64,000 nt of DNA, taken from positions 1-64,000 of the forward strand of contig NZ_FMIQ01000003.1 of the NCBI RefSeq assembly GCF_900095695.1. The letters are read 5' to 3'. The notes below the pieces were generated by a model, which did not search any database, had not been told where the DNA came from, and saw only the letters and a list, made by a program, of their open reading frames with translations. Shown here in pieces: positions 1 to 9,012 of this stretch (position 1 is its first letter; every line of letters starts with the position of its first letter). The DNA is from Hafnia alvei. GTDB taxonomy: Bacteria > Pseudomonadota > Gammaproteobacteria > Enterobacterales > Enterobacteriaceae. A program made the translations under genes and the position numbers.

Positions 1-69
1 GAAGCGTTGGCCCGAAGGGCGCTGGGCAGGAAGCCCAGCGTAAACTGCTAGGCTTTAAATCAAGTAAAG

Positions 70-98
70 AACCTCAGTCGAAAGACTGGGGTTTTTTG
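70..98 (+). terminator. rho-independent terminator, rrn-type
   Basis: An 8-bp stem (72-79 with 84-91) closed by a GAAA loop is followed by TTTTTT. The CAGTCGAAAGACTGG core is the same as in well-known rRNA operon terminators. Just upstream lie a perfect hairpin (CGCTGGGC, AGGAA, GCCCAGCG) and the words AACTGCTAGGC and AAATCAAG, which recall the 3' end of enterobacterial 5S rRNA and its flank. In E. coli yjaA follows rrnE, so this may be the tail of an rRNA operon whose genes lie left of the window. The first 60 bases do not match an intact 5S gene. Confidence 0.75.
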
Positions 99-225
99 CT
101 TTTATAAATCCCAAAATAACCTTAAAGGTTGCCCGCCTTAGCTAAATTCAATCGTAAGTTTTATTTTTTCTCTCACCCTGTATCCTGCATTTTTAGCGCA
201 GACTTAATAAGCAAGGATATGCTGT

Positions 226-654
226 ATGGCTCTCATCTATGTTCAAATTCGTAAAAATAAAATGACGGTGCGTAACGTTGATACACAGCGGGAAGTGTCA
301 GGTTCCGCGGCATTTACGACAGAGCGTTTACTCGTTGGTAACTTCTTTGAGGCAGAGAAGCTAGTACGTGAGCTCAGCAGCCAAGTAATGTCTAGAACCA
401 ACCAATTCCTTAGTCGCCCAGGCCTACTTTCTAGCCTACTTCGTATATTGTTTCCTGGCCTATACTGCGATTTATTAGTACATGCGCTTGAAATGAATCA
501 TGGAGGATTATCACAGGTTGAAGAGCGTGTATTAAAAGAGATAACCGCTAGGTTTGCTTTTGTTAACAATGGATTAGTTGTATTTTCCAGCGATAGGACA
601 ATGAGCGACACGGAGGCTAGAGAGGTATTTGATCAGCGGCAAGATATGGAGTGA
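226..654 (+). CDS. yjaA: YjaA family protein of unknown function
   Basis: This 142-residue protein resembles E. coli YjaA at its N-terminus (IQIRKNKMTVRNVDTQREVSG, then FTTERLLVGNFFEAEKL) and in its middle (ALEMNHGGLSQVEERVL). E. coli YjaA is a soluble protein of about 127 residues reported as stress-related and without a defined biochemical role. No signal peptide or membrane segment is visible, and a short hydrophobic insert near residues 65-80 is the part least like E. coli. AAGGA lies just before the ATG. The gene stands alone after an rrn-type terminator and converges on actP. The identification rests on recalled sequence and on the matching neighbourhood (after rrnE in E. coli). Confidence 0.8.
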   Translation: MALIYVQIRKNKMTVRNVDTQREVSGSAAFTTERLLVGNFFEAEKLVRELSSQVMSRTNQFLSRPGLLSSLLRILFPGLYCDLLVHALEMNHGGLSQVEERVLKEITARFAFVNNGLVVFSSDRTMSDTEAREVFDQRQDME

Positions 655-663
655 TTTTGATAA

Positions 664-683
664 TAGGGCTCCGAAGAGCCCTA
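664..683. terminator. hairpin between convergent yjaA and actP
   Basis: TAGGGCTC, CGAA, GAGCCCTA forms a perfect 8-bp stem with a stable tetraloop in the 34 bases between the two stop codons. Neither strand has a good T-run after it, so it may act as a processed 3' end rather than a classical terminator. Confidence 0.5.
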
Positions 684-688
684 ATAGA

Positions 689-2347
689 TTAATGAGACGT
701 GCCCTGTGAGATCCCTACACCCGTTTGTGAGCGCACAAACTGTGAGTAGAAACGTCCGCGTTCTTGCACTGCAGCTTCTGAATTATCCGTGATAGAAAAT
801 AGCCATGTCCCAATAAAAGCGGCGGCCATTGAGAATAACGCCGGATATTCATAGGGATAGATTGGAGCAGCATGGCCGAGCACTTTGACCCAAATCGTTG
901 GCCCCAAAATCATCAGTATCACCGCGGTCAACAGACCTAACCAGCCTCCGACCATCGCACCTCTTGTAGTGAGCTTTGACCAATACATTGAAAGGATAAG
1001 TATTGGGAAGTTACAGCTAGCGGCAATAGAAAATGCTAAGCCGACCATGAAGGCGATATTTTGATTCTCGAACAAAATACCTAAACCAATAGCCACAAGT
1101 CCAAGCACCAATACGGTGATTTTTGAGACTTTCAGCTCATCACGTTCGGTTGCTGTACCTTGTTTAAATACGTTGGCATAGAGATCATGAGATACCGCAG
1201 ATGCTCCGGCTAGGGTCAGTCCTGCAACTACCGCCAGAATAGTGGCGAAGGCGACTGCAGAGATGAAGCCAAGGAAGAAACTTCCTCCTACCGCATCGGC
1301 TAAGTGAACCGCTGCCATGTTGGTACCACCGATCAGTGCGCCTGCTGCATCTTTAAAGGCTGGATTCGAGCCGACTAATACGATAGCGCCAAAACCGATG
1401 ATGAAGGTTAGAAAATAGAAGTACCCCATAAAACCGGTGGCATAGAACACGCTCTTACGAGCCTCTTTCGCATCGCTAACGGTAAAGAAACGCATCAAAA
1501 TATGAGGCAAACCTGCGGTGCCGAACATCAAGGCTAAGCCAAGAGACAATGCACTGATGGGATCCGAAACCAATCCGCCGGGTCGCATAATCGCGGGGCC
1601 TTTGGGATTGACTTCCATCGCTTGATTGAACAGCGTGTTGAAGCTGAAACCGACTGATTTCATCACCATGATGGCCATGAAAGATGCGCCAGCCAGTAGT
1701 AGAACTGCCTTAATGATTTGTACCCATGTTGTCGCCAGCATGCCGCCAAAGAGTACATACATCACCATAAGCACACCGACTAAAACGACGGCGACATGGT
1801 AGTTCAGGCCAAACAGCAGCTCGATAAGCTTTCCGGCACCCACCATTTGTGCAATCAAATAGAGGGCAACAACCACCAGCGATCCACAGGCTGAAAGTGT
1901 CCTAATCGGTTTTTGTTTAAGACGATAAGAAGCCACATCGGCAAAGGTATAACGCCCTAAATTACGCAGGCGTTCTGCAACCAGAAATAGCATGATTGGC
2001 CAGCCAACTAAGAAGCCTAAAGAGTAAATCAGTCCATCATAGCCAGAGGTATAAACCAGCGCGGAAATACCTAAGAAGGATGCGGCTGACATGAAGTCAC
2101 CCGCCATAGCGAGGCCATTTTGCAAGCCGGTAATGTTGCCACCCGCGGTGTAATAGTCCTTACGCGAACGAGTACGTTTGGAGGCCCAATAGGTGATGTA
2201 AAGCGTCGCGCCAACAAATATGACAAACATAACGATGGCTTGAATGTTTAGCGGCTGTCTTTCAACTGCGCCCGTAATGGCGTCGGCGGCATGACCGGAG
2301 AAAGGCAGTATTGCCAAAAATAACGGGGTTAAAAGGCGAGATTTCAT
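689..2347 (-). CDS. actP: acetate/glycolate:cation symporter ActP
   Basis: ActP is a sodium:solute symporter family permease that takes up acetate and glycolate across the inner membrane. The 552 residues match E. coli ActP (about 549) over the full length, including the cleavable-looking N-terminus ([20 protein letters not shown]) and about a dozen membrane segments with the conserved stretch [20 protein letters not shown]. It is the last gene of acs-yjcH-actP. Its ATG overlaps the yjcH stop codon by four bases, so the two are translationally coupled. Acs activates the acetate that ActP brings in, so the operon scavenges low acetate. Confidence 0.96.
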   Translation of the reverse strand: MKSRLLTPLFLAILPFSGHAADAITGAVERQPLNIQAIVMFVIFVGATLYITYWASKRTRSRKDYYTAGGNITGLQNGLAMAGDFMSAASFLGISALVYTSGYDGLIYSLGFLVGWPIMLFLVAERLRNLGRYTFADVASYRLKQKPIRTLSACGSLVVVALYLIAQMVGAGKLIELLFGLNYHVAVVLVGVLMVMYVLFGGMLATTWVQIIKAVLLLAGASFMAIMVMKSVGFSFNTLFNQAMEVNPKGPAIMRPGGLVSDPISALSLGLALMFGTAGLPHILMRFFTVSDAKEARKSVFYATGFMGYFYFLTFIIGFGAIVLVGSNPAFKDAAGALIGGTNMAAVHLADAVGGSFFLGFISAVAFATILAVVAGLTLAGASAVSHDLYANVFKQGTATERDELKVSKITVLVLGLVAIGLGILFENQNIAFMVGLAFSIAASCNFPILILSMYWSKLTTRGAMVGGWLGLLTAVILMILGPTIWVKVLGHAAPIYPYEYPALFSMAAAFIGTWLFSITDNSEAAVQERGRFYSQFVRSQTGVGISQGTSH

Positions 2348-2655
2348 TGCTCAACCTCCTGCAATAATTGATGGTTGAGACGATCAAACTCGCCGTTTGC
2401 CCGAATAACATAGATACCAGTTAACAGGAAAGAAACCACAATCAAGCCTATACCGATAGGGATCCCACGGGTTACGCTAGAACCTTCAGATATCGGTGTC
2501 CCTAGCCAGCCGGGCGCAAAAGCGATGAGTAGGATAAAGCCGAAATACAGGATCATCATTATCCATGAAAGTGTCCAAGCGAATCTTTCACGTTTTTGCA
2601 CCAGTTCCTTGAAGCGCGGGTTATTTTCAATCCTTTGATAAATGGCATCATTCAT
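2344..2655 (-). CDS. yjcH: DUF485 membrane protein YjcH
   Basis: The 103-residue protein has two hydrophobic segments (about residues 22-45 and 60-85) and is close to E. coli YjcH, including [12 protein letters not shown] and TRGIPIGIG. The family always accompanies ActP-type symporters, but its role is undefined. The reading frame runs further upstream, but the start at 2655 is preferred because AGGAG sits eight bases before the ATG and the protein then matches the family length. The stop overlaps the actP start (ATGA). Confidence 0.93.
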   Translation of the reverse strand: MNDAIYQRIENNPRFKELVQKRERFAWTLSWIMMILYFGFILLIAFAPGWLGTPISEGSSVTRGIPIGIGLIVVSFLLTGIYVIRANGEFDRLNHQLLQEVEQ

Positions 2656-2779
2656 CAGAGCGACTCCTAGTAAGGCATTGATTGAATAAAAGCTGCCCCG
2701 TGGGCATAGCCTTTTGAGGGGATATGCCCATGAAGTCAACTCGTTGCCGCGCTCAGGCGGCGACAGGTCATACGACTAA

Positions 2780-4738
2780 TTAAGATGAAACTTCCATTGA
2801 TTGTTTTTCTTCTAACAACTTCTCGACAACGCCCGGATCTGCCAGCGTTGAGGTATCCCCCAAGTTGCTGGTATCACCGGCGGCAATCTTGCGTAGAATG
2901 CGGCGCATAATTTTCCCAGAACGGGTTTTAGGTAGTGCATCAGTCCAGTGCAAAATATCCGGCGTGGCTATCGGGCCAATCTCTTTACGCACCCAGTTGC
3001 GCACTTCGGTATAGAGCTCTGGCGTTGGCTCTTCTCCGTGATTGAGCGTGATGTAAGCGTAGATCGCCTGTCCTTTAATATTATGCGGAACGCCGACCAC
3101 CGCAGCCTCTGCGATCTTTGGATGAGAGACGAGAGCCGACTCAATTTCAGCTGTTCCCAAACGGTGTCCTGAAACGTTGAGCACGTCATCAACGCGTCCG
3201 GTGATCCAGTAGTACCCATCTTCATCTCGACGTGCACCATCCCCACTGAAATACATGCCCTTAAAGGTGGAGAAATAGGTTTGCTCATAGCGGTCATGAT
3301 CGCCGAATAATGTGCGAGCCTGACCCGGCCATGAATCAACCATAACCAGATTGCCTTCGCAGGCACCTTCTTGCGGTACGCCGCTGTTATCCACCAATGC
3401 AGGTTGTACACCAAAGAAAGGCAGCGTTGCGGAACCTGCTTTAAGCTCGGTGGCTCCCGGTAGCGGTGTGATCATGAAACCACCGGTTTCGGTCTGCCAC
3501 CAAGTGTCCATAATCGGGCATTTCCCATTACCGATTTTGTTGAAGTACCATTCCCATGCTTCTGGGTTAATAGGTTCGCCCACCGACCCCATGATGCGTA
3601 AAGAGGTGCGCTGTGTGCCTTCGGTTGCTTTGTCGCCTTCCGCCATCAATGCGCGAATTGCGGTCGGCGCAGTGTATAGAATGTTTACCTGATGCTTATC
3701 CACGACCTGTGATAAACGGTTTACGCCGGGATAGTTAGGTACGCCTTCAAACATCAACGTAATCGCACCGTTCGCAAGCGGGCCGTACAGCAGATAGCTA
3801 TGACCAGTGACCCAACCCACATCGGCGGTGCACCAATAGATATCGCCAGGATGATAGTCAAAGACATATTTGAACGTGGTTGCGGCGTAAACCAAATAGC
3901 CACCGGTAGTATGCAACACGCCCTTAGGCTTACCGGTTGAACCAGAGGTATATAAAATGAATAGCGGATCTTCGGCATTCATTTCTTCGGCTGGACAATT
4001 AGCATCAACCTGCTCAATCAGGTCATGCCACCAGAAATCGCGCTTCTCATTCCATTCCCCCTGCTTGCCAGTGCGTTTGAAGACCACCACGTGTTCAACG
4101 CTTTTAACATTTGGGTTTTTCAGTGCGTCGTCGACGTTTTTCTTGAGTGGAATAGGGCGGCCTGCACGCAGGCCTTCATCGGCGGTAATCACCACCTTTG
4201 AATTGGAATCGATAATGCGTCCTGCAACGGCCTCTGGAGAGAAACCACCAAAAATCACGGAATGGATGGCACCAATGCGTGCGCATGCAAGCATCGCCAC
4301 CGCCGCTTCAACCACCATCGGCATATAGATGGCGACTACATCGCCTTTTTTCACGCCGAGCTTTTTAAGCACGTTGCCGAAACGACAGACATCGTGATGC
4401 AGTTCGCGATAGGTAACCGTTTTGCTTTCCTGCGGGTTATCACCTTCCCAGATGATCGCCGTTTGGTTGCCGCGCTCTTCTAAATGGCGGTCAAGGCAGT
4501 TAGCTGCCAAGTTCAAGGTGCCGTCTTCAAACCAGCGAATGCTGATATGTCCGGGATCGAATGAAGTATTTTTTACTTTGCTATAGGGCTTCATCCAATC
4601 AACAATTTTTCCGTACTCGGCCCAAAAACCATCGGGGTCACTAACTGAACGTTGATAGAGTTCACGGTACATCTGTGGATTAATCAGGGTATGTTCTGCA
4701 ATGTTTGCAGGAATCGAATGTTTATGGATCTGGCTCAT
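2780..4738 (-). CDS. acs: acetyl-CoA synthetase
   Basis: Acs makes acetyl-CoA from acetate, ATP and CoA through an acetyl-AMP intermediate, the high-affinity route for acetate assimilation in the cytoplasm. The 652 residues equal the E. coli length. Visible are the ANL-superfamily phosphate loop [11 protein letters not shown] (about residue 265), the WWQTETGG adenine-binding stretch, the hinge region [15 protein letters not shown], and the C-terminal [11 protein letters not shown] whose lysine is the known acetylation switch. AGGAGG lies a few bases before the ATG. About 125 bases separate it from yjcH, and it leads the operon acs-yjcH-actP. Confidence 0.97.
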   Translation of the reverse strand: MSQIHKHSIPANIAEHTLINPQMYRELYQRSVSDPDGFWAEYGKIVDWMKPYSKVKNTSFDPGHISIRWFEDGTLNLAANCLDRHLEERGNQTAIIWEGDNPQESKTVTYRELHHDVCRFGNVLKKLGVKKGDVVAIYMPMVVEAAVAMLACARIGAIHSVIFGGFSPEAVAGRIIDSNSKVVITADEGLRAGRPIPLKKNVDDALKNPNVKSVEHVVVFKRTGKQGEWNEKRDFWWHDLIEQVDANCPAEEMNAEDPLFILYTSGSTGKPKGVLHTTGGYLVYAATTFKYVFDYHPGDIYWCTADVGWVTGHSYLLYGPLANGAITLMFEGVPNYPGVNRLSQVVDKHQVNILYTAPTAIRALMAEGDKATEGTQRTSLRIMGSVGEPINPEAWEWYFNKIGNGKCPIMDTWWQTETGGFMITPLPGATELKAGSATLPFFGVQPALVDNSGVPQEGACEGNLVMVDSWPGQARTLFGDHDRYEQTYFSTFKGMYFSGDGARRDEDGYYWITGRVDDVLNVSGHRLGTAEIESALVSHPKIAEAAVVGVPHNIKGQAIYAYITLNHGEEPTPELYTEVRNWVRKEIGPIATPDILHWTDALPKTRSGKIMRRILRKIAAGDTSNLGDTSTLADPGVVEKLLEEKQSMEVSS

Positions 4739-5476
4739 CGTTATCCTCCTTGCGGATGTTAATATTATGTCAATATAAGGTTAAATCTGTTTTGCGCGCT
4801 CTATTTGTGTCTTTTTTGCGCGATTGATCACGCAATAAAAATATTGATATCTAGCAAGGCGATAGAGAGAAGAGTGGGCTTAGTATTTGCTCATCTAAGA
4901 TTGATAAATGGAGTGGTGCTCAATTATAAGAAAATGAATGAAATTACGTGGGGTAACAATATATCCGCTAATAATCGAGCTATAAGAAAATAAAGAGAAG
5001 AATCTATTATTAGAATTATCAGAGAATAGAAAATAGGGTGTGATAAGTTTATTTTTTCTCCATATTAAAGATAATGAGGTAGGAATATATCTATGACTGC
5101 ACCATGATGGTGCATAATACCTCGCTATCAATCGACTAATTATTCGTTTCAGCTCAAAATTATACTAAAACATATGCATAATTAATCGCATGAATATGCA
5201 CGCGTGTTTTGTGTTGTATTGATTTAATATTTTCTTTTATAACAATTGGTTATTTGTGATTTTATTTTAGAGGAAGTCTATTCTGACGCGGTTTCAGCGT
5301 ACATTCCGATTTAATATTGGCTTGCGGAAAGCCCGTGCAAAATGGTACAGAATATAGGTCACGGTTGGACAGGTCGTGATAGGAACGAGGTCAATCCTTT
5401 AGACTATAAAACTACATCTGCAGATAAATATAAGAAGCTGGGTAGGCTCTATTATAATTGAGGAACATTTTCTGGA
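4739..5476. promoter_or_regulatory. divergent acs / gltP control region
   Basis: This 738-base AT-rich stretch holds no convincing gene; short frames in it lack ribosome sites and coding character. It must carry the acs promoter (leftward) and the gltP promoter (rightward). TGCGCGATTGATCACGCA at 4817-4834 is an imperfect CRP-type inverted repeat with one good TCACG half, about 80 bases before acs, and CRP control of acs is known in E. coli. In E. coli the nrf operon lies in this interval; no trace of it is seen. Confidence 0.5.
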
Positions 5477-6781
5477 ATGAAAAAATTTAAGTTTACGCTC
5501 GCTTGGCAAATCGTCGCTGCATTAATTTTGGGTATTATTGTTGGCGCTGTTTTGCACAATCAGGAAGAGTCTCGCGTTTGGCTGGTGAATAATATTCTGA
5601 GCCCTGCTGGTGATATCTTTATTCGTTTGATCAAGATGATTGTTATCCCGATAGTGATTTCGACACTTATCGTGGGTATCGCTGGCGTTGGTGACGCCAA
5701 AAAACTAGGCCGAATCGGTCTTAAAACCATTATTTACTTCGAAGTGATCACCACGGTGGCGATTATCGTGGGGATTACGCTGGCGAACGTCTTCCAACCG
5801 GGGCACGGCATTGATATGTCAACGCTAGCCACCGTCGACATTTCGCAATACGAAAAGACGACAGAACAGGTGCAAAGCGGTTCGCACAGTCTGGTTTCGA
5901 CCATTCTAGCGCTGATCCCTTCCAACCTATTTGCGTCGATGGCCAAAGGCGATATTTTGCCAATCATCTTCTTTTCAGTGCTGTTTGGTCTGGGCTTGTC
6001 TTCGCTGCCAAAAGAGACCAAAGAGCCACTGCTGAAGGTGTTCAAAGCCGTTTCGGAAAGCATGTTTAAAGTGACCCATATGATTATGCGCTACGCGCCT
6101 ATCGGGGTATTTGGCCTGATTTCTGTGACCGTCGCGAACTTTGGTTTTGCGTCTTTGGTACCGCTCGCCAAGCTGGTTGTGCTGGTTTACTTTGCAATTA
6201 TCTTCTTTGCATTAGTCGTTTTGGGCTCGGTCGCCAAACTGTGTAAGTTCAGCATCTGGACCTTAATTAAGATCCTCAAAGATGAGCTGATTTTGGCTTA
6301 TTCCACTGCGAGTTCCGAAACGGTATTGCCGCGAATTATTGAGAAGATGGAAGCCTACGGTGCACCAAAATCTATCACTAGCTTCGTGGTACCAACCGGC
6401 TACTCGTTTAATCTGGATGGCTCTACGCTTTATCAAAGTATTGCGGCTATTTTCATTGCACAGCTGTACGGCATTGAATTGTCTATCGGCCAAGAAATCG
6501 TTTTAGTACTGACGTTAATGGTGACCTCTAAAGGTATTGCCGGTGTGCCAGGCGTTTCATTTGTGGTGCTATTGGCTACGCTCGGCAGCGTGGGTATACC
6601 GTTAGAAGGTTTGGCGTTCATTGCCGGTGTTGACCGTATTCTGGATATGGCACGTACTGCGCTAAACGTAGTGGGTAATGCTTTAGCGGTACTGGTAATT
6701 GCTAAATGGGAACACCAGTTCGATCGTAAAAAAGCCAAGGCTTATGAAGCGAATATGTTAGTAAAGGCTGAGCAAGCCTAA
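5477..6781 (+). CDS. gltP: glutamate/aspartate:proton symporter GltP
   Basis: GltP belongs to the DAACS family and imports glutamate and aspartate with protons through the inner membrane. The 434 residues match E. coli GltP (437) throughout. They include the serine-rich re-entrant loop (AYSTASSETVLPRI), the NLDGST substrate and cation region (SFNLDGSTLYQSIAAIF) and VTSKGIAGVPGVSFVVLLA. Eight membrane helices are expected. GAGGAA lies upstream of the ATG. It is monocistronic here: dhaR converges on it, and acs diverges from it across a long control region. Confidence 0.96.
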   Translation: MKKFKFTLAWQIVAALILGIIVGAVLHNQEESRVWLVNNILSPAGDIFIRLIKMIVIPIVISTLIVGIAGVGDAKKLGRIGLKTIIYFEVITTVAIIVGITLANVFQPGHGIDMSTLATVDISQYEKTTEQVQSGSHSLVSTILALIPSNLFASMAKGDILPIIFFSVLFGLGLSSLPKETKEPLLKVFKAVSESMFKVTHMIMRYAPIGVFGLISVTVANFGFASLVPLAKLVVLVYFAIIFFALVVLGSVAKLCKFSIWTLIKILKDELILAYSTASSETVLPRIIEKMEAYGAPKSITSFVVPTGYSFNLDGSTLYQSIAAIFIAQLYGIELSIGQEIVLVLTLMVTSKGIAGVPGVSFVVLLATLGSVGIPLEGLAFIAGVDRILDMARTALNVVGNALAVLVIAKWEHQFDRKKAKAYEANMLVKAEQA

Positions 6782-6846
6782 ACATCACACTCGATCTGTT
6801 TCTCTCCTTACTGAGGCAGAGCAAATAGCTCACAGATTTAAGATTA

Positions 6847-6893
6847 GCTCGATCTGCCCCTCCCCCTGCAAAGGGGGAGGCTGGGTGGGGGTC
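6847..6893 (+). repeat. GC-rich dispersed hairpin repeat, copy 1
   Basis: CCTCCCCCT / AGGGGGAGG is a perfect 9-bp stem followed by CTGGGTGGGGGTC. It lies between the converging gltP and dhaR genes. A second copy in inverted orientation is at 17886-17919 and a degenerate one at 39655-39728. Confidence 0.7.
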
Positions 6894-6907
6894 TTAACCT
6901 GACCACA

Positions 6908-8863
6908 TCACTCATTCTTAAACTGGTCCATCTCTAACTGATATTGTTTTAGTTTGCGCCATAACGTAGTACGCCCAATCCCCAGCATTCTTGCCATATC
7001 ATGTGGTTTACCCTGTGCGGCGTGCGCTGCTCGGATAATCGCCTGACGCTCGGCGTCTTGCAACGACATCACGGGCATAAGCAGCTGGCTCTCTGGCTCA
7101 ACCGCCAACTTTTCCGTCATCAAATGCTCGGGTAAATCTGCCATGCGGATATGGTTGTGCTGGCAAATCATCGCGGCACGCTCAACGACGCCTTTTAATT
7201 CCTGGTCGTTACCTGGCCAAGGATAATCGCGAAGCTGTGATAGCACGGCTTCATCGATGTGGTAACGACAATGGAAGTGCTGGCCTAGCGTATTCAAATG
7301 GTGAGTCACTAGCAGCGGAATATCGGATTGCCGTTGGCGAAGTGGTGGGATCTGAAGTTCGAAGGATTGCAGCGTGTAGAACAGCTGACGACGGAAACGA
7401 CCCTGTTTCACTAGCAGCGGCAAATTGGCGCCGGTTGCGGCAATGATCCGTACGTCGACTGGAATGACGCGGCTGGAGTTCTGCCGCATAAGTACGCCGG
7501 TTTTGATAATTTGTAGCAGTACTGACTGCATTTCAGGCGGCAAATATTCAATTTGTTCCAGATAGAGTGTGCCGCCGTTTGCCAGCTCAAATTTGCTGGG
7601 TAAACCCGAATCGGTTTCGGTTGCATCGCTGCCGAGCAGTTCTTTGGCAAATTGACCTTCCACCAACGTTTGGCAGTTTATGGCGATGTACGAACCGTTT
7701 GCCCGTTCGCTGGCATTATGAATCGCCTGCGCTAACAGCTCTTTACCGACGCCCTCTTCGCCCAGCAGTAAAATAGGGTGCTGGCCTCGTGCAGCTTGGC
7801 GACCATATCGCAGTAACCGTCGCATATCTAACGATGCCGCAGGCATTTGTTCAAAGGTTTGGCTGACTTTGCCAAGCTGATGGTTCACCAAGCGTCGTAG
7901 CTGGTCCAATGGATGTAGTAACGCAATGAATCCACAGTGTTCACCGTCAGGCACGGGTTTCAACGTTATCAGCGTTGCGATGAACTGCTTACGGCTTTCA
8001 AACGTCATCTCGACATGATTGAGCGGCAGGCGTTGCTCAATGGCGTGTTGAAGTAGAGAAGGCAGCGTGATCAATGAAGGAAGTGGACGGCCGAGGCTGT
8101 TTTGCTCATCTAACAGCAAGATGCCAGCGGCGCGATGGTTAAGATATTGCAGGCAGCCGTTGTGATCCCACGCTAAAACGCCGTCTTCCACGCCGTCTAG
8201 CAAAGCATACAGTTCATTAAGGTGGCGATTGGTTTCCGAGAGCAGAGCATCCGTGTGCAGTGAGTTACCGATCTCGCGGGCAATCGCCAATGTTAAAGGC
8301 AAATCGCTGGCGGCATAGTCGTGATTCAGGCATGCGATGACAATCACCGCTCTTTGCCGGCCACTGTTGTCGTAGACCGGCGTTGCGCAGCAGTGCCACG
8401 CACGTAAGGCTTGCTTAAAATGTTCGTCGCCGTGAACCTGCACCGGATTTCCATCGCGCATCGCTAAGGCAGGTGCATTGGTACCGATGTGCCCCTCTGC
8501 CCAATAGCTGCCGATATCAAACCCAAGCTCCGCGAGAGCCGTGCGCGTTTTGATGTGCCCACACTGCCAAAGTAAACAGCCGCTTTCGTCTAGGATCTGC
8601 AAAACGCAGGGGCGAGATTCCATATATTCGTAGGCATCTTCCAATGCGGCCTGGCCCAGAACCAGCAGATCGTTTTTACGTTGGCAAATAGAGCGTAACG
8701 TTGCGCCTGCGGCACGATGTGGCATTTTCCACGGCATAGGCTGCATCAGCTTTTGGCAGCGGATCCATGATTGATAAATGGGCTGTGCAGGACGCATTGT
8801 CTCTGGCAGATTGCCGTGAGAGAAGAAATAGATCCAACGGTCGAGAGAAGTATCTGGCTGCAC
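6908..8863 (-). CDS. dhaR: DhaR-type transcriptional regulator
   Basis: The 651-residue protein resembles E. coli DhaR, the activator of the dihydroxyacetone kinase operon. Order: GAF-like sensor region (about 60-190), PAS domain (about 205-315), AAA+ domain with Walker A GEEGVGKE (about 360), and a C-terminal Fis-type helix-turn-helix (MARMLGIGRTTLWRKLKQ). The sigma-54 contact motif GAFTGA is absent; KELLGSDATE occupies its place, as in E. coli DhaR, which works with sigma-70. The Walker B region reads GGTLYLEQI rather than the usual LDEI. No dhaKLM genes are in the window, so it is an orphan here. The start is GTG with a weak GGA upstream and is not certain. Confidence 0.85.
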   Translation of the reverse strand: MQPDTSLDRWIYFFSHGNLPETMRPAQPIYQSWIRCQKLMQPMPWKMPHRAAGATLRSICQRKNDLLVLGQAALEDAYEYMESRPCVLQILDESGCLLWQCGHIKTRTALAELGFDIGSYWAEGHIGTNAPALAMRDGNPVQVHGDEHFKQALRAWHCCATPVYDNSGRQRAVIVIACLNHDYAASDLPLTLAIAREIGNSLHTDALLSETNRHLNELYALLDGVEDGVLAWDHNGCLQYLNHRAAGILLLDEQNSLGRPLPSLITLPSLLQHAIEQRLPLNHVEMTFESRKQFIATLITLKPVPDGEHCGFIALLHPLDQLRRLVNHQLGKVSQTFEQMPAASLDMRRLLRYGRQAARGQHPILLLGEEGVGKELLAQAIHNASERANGSYIAINCQTLVEGQFAKELLGSDATETDSGLPSKFELANGGTLYLEQIEYLPPEMQSVLLQIIKTGVLMRQNSSRVIPVDVRIIAATGANLPLLVKQGRFRRQLFYTLQSFELQIPPLRQRQSDIPLLVTHHLNTLGQHFHCRYHIDEAVLSQLRDYPWPGNDQELKGVVERAAMICQHNHIRMADLPEHLMTEKLAVEPESQLLMPVMSLQDAERQAIIRAAHAAQGKPHDMARMLGIGRTTLWRKLKQYQLEMDQFKNE

Positions 8864-8953
8864 TCATAAAATCCATCAATTAAAGATATGCAGCTATTAA
8901 AGCGAGAAAGGGGAATAAATTCCGTGAGCTAGATGCTAACAGGGGCTTATGGT

Positions 8954-8986
8954 TCAAAAAAACAAAAGGGCGGAAATCCGCCCTTC
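8954..8986 (-). terminator. tolC terminator
   Basis: Read on the minus strand, AAGGGCGGA / TCCGCCCTT is a perfect 9-bp stem (8966-8985) followed by TTTTGTTTTTTT, about 27 bases after the tolC stop. Confidence 0.85.
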
Positions 8987-9012
8987 TGATTAACGACATC
9001 AAACGTCTAACA

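Noticed and set aside
4805-5131. Short open frames on both strands in the acs-gltP spacer
   Set aside because: They lack ribosome binding sites, overlap each other on opposite strands and have AT-rich, non-coding-like composition.
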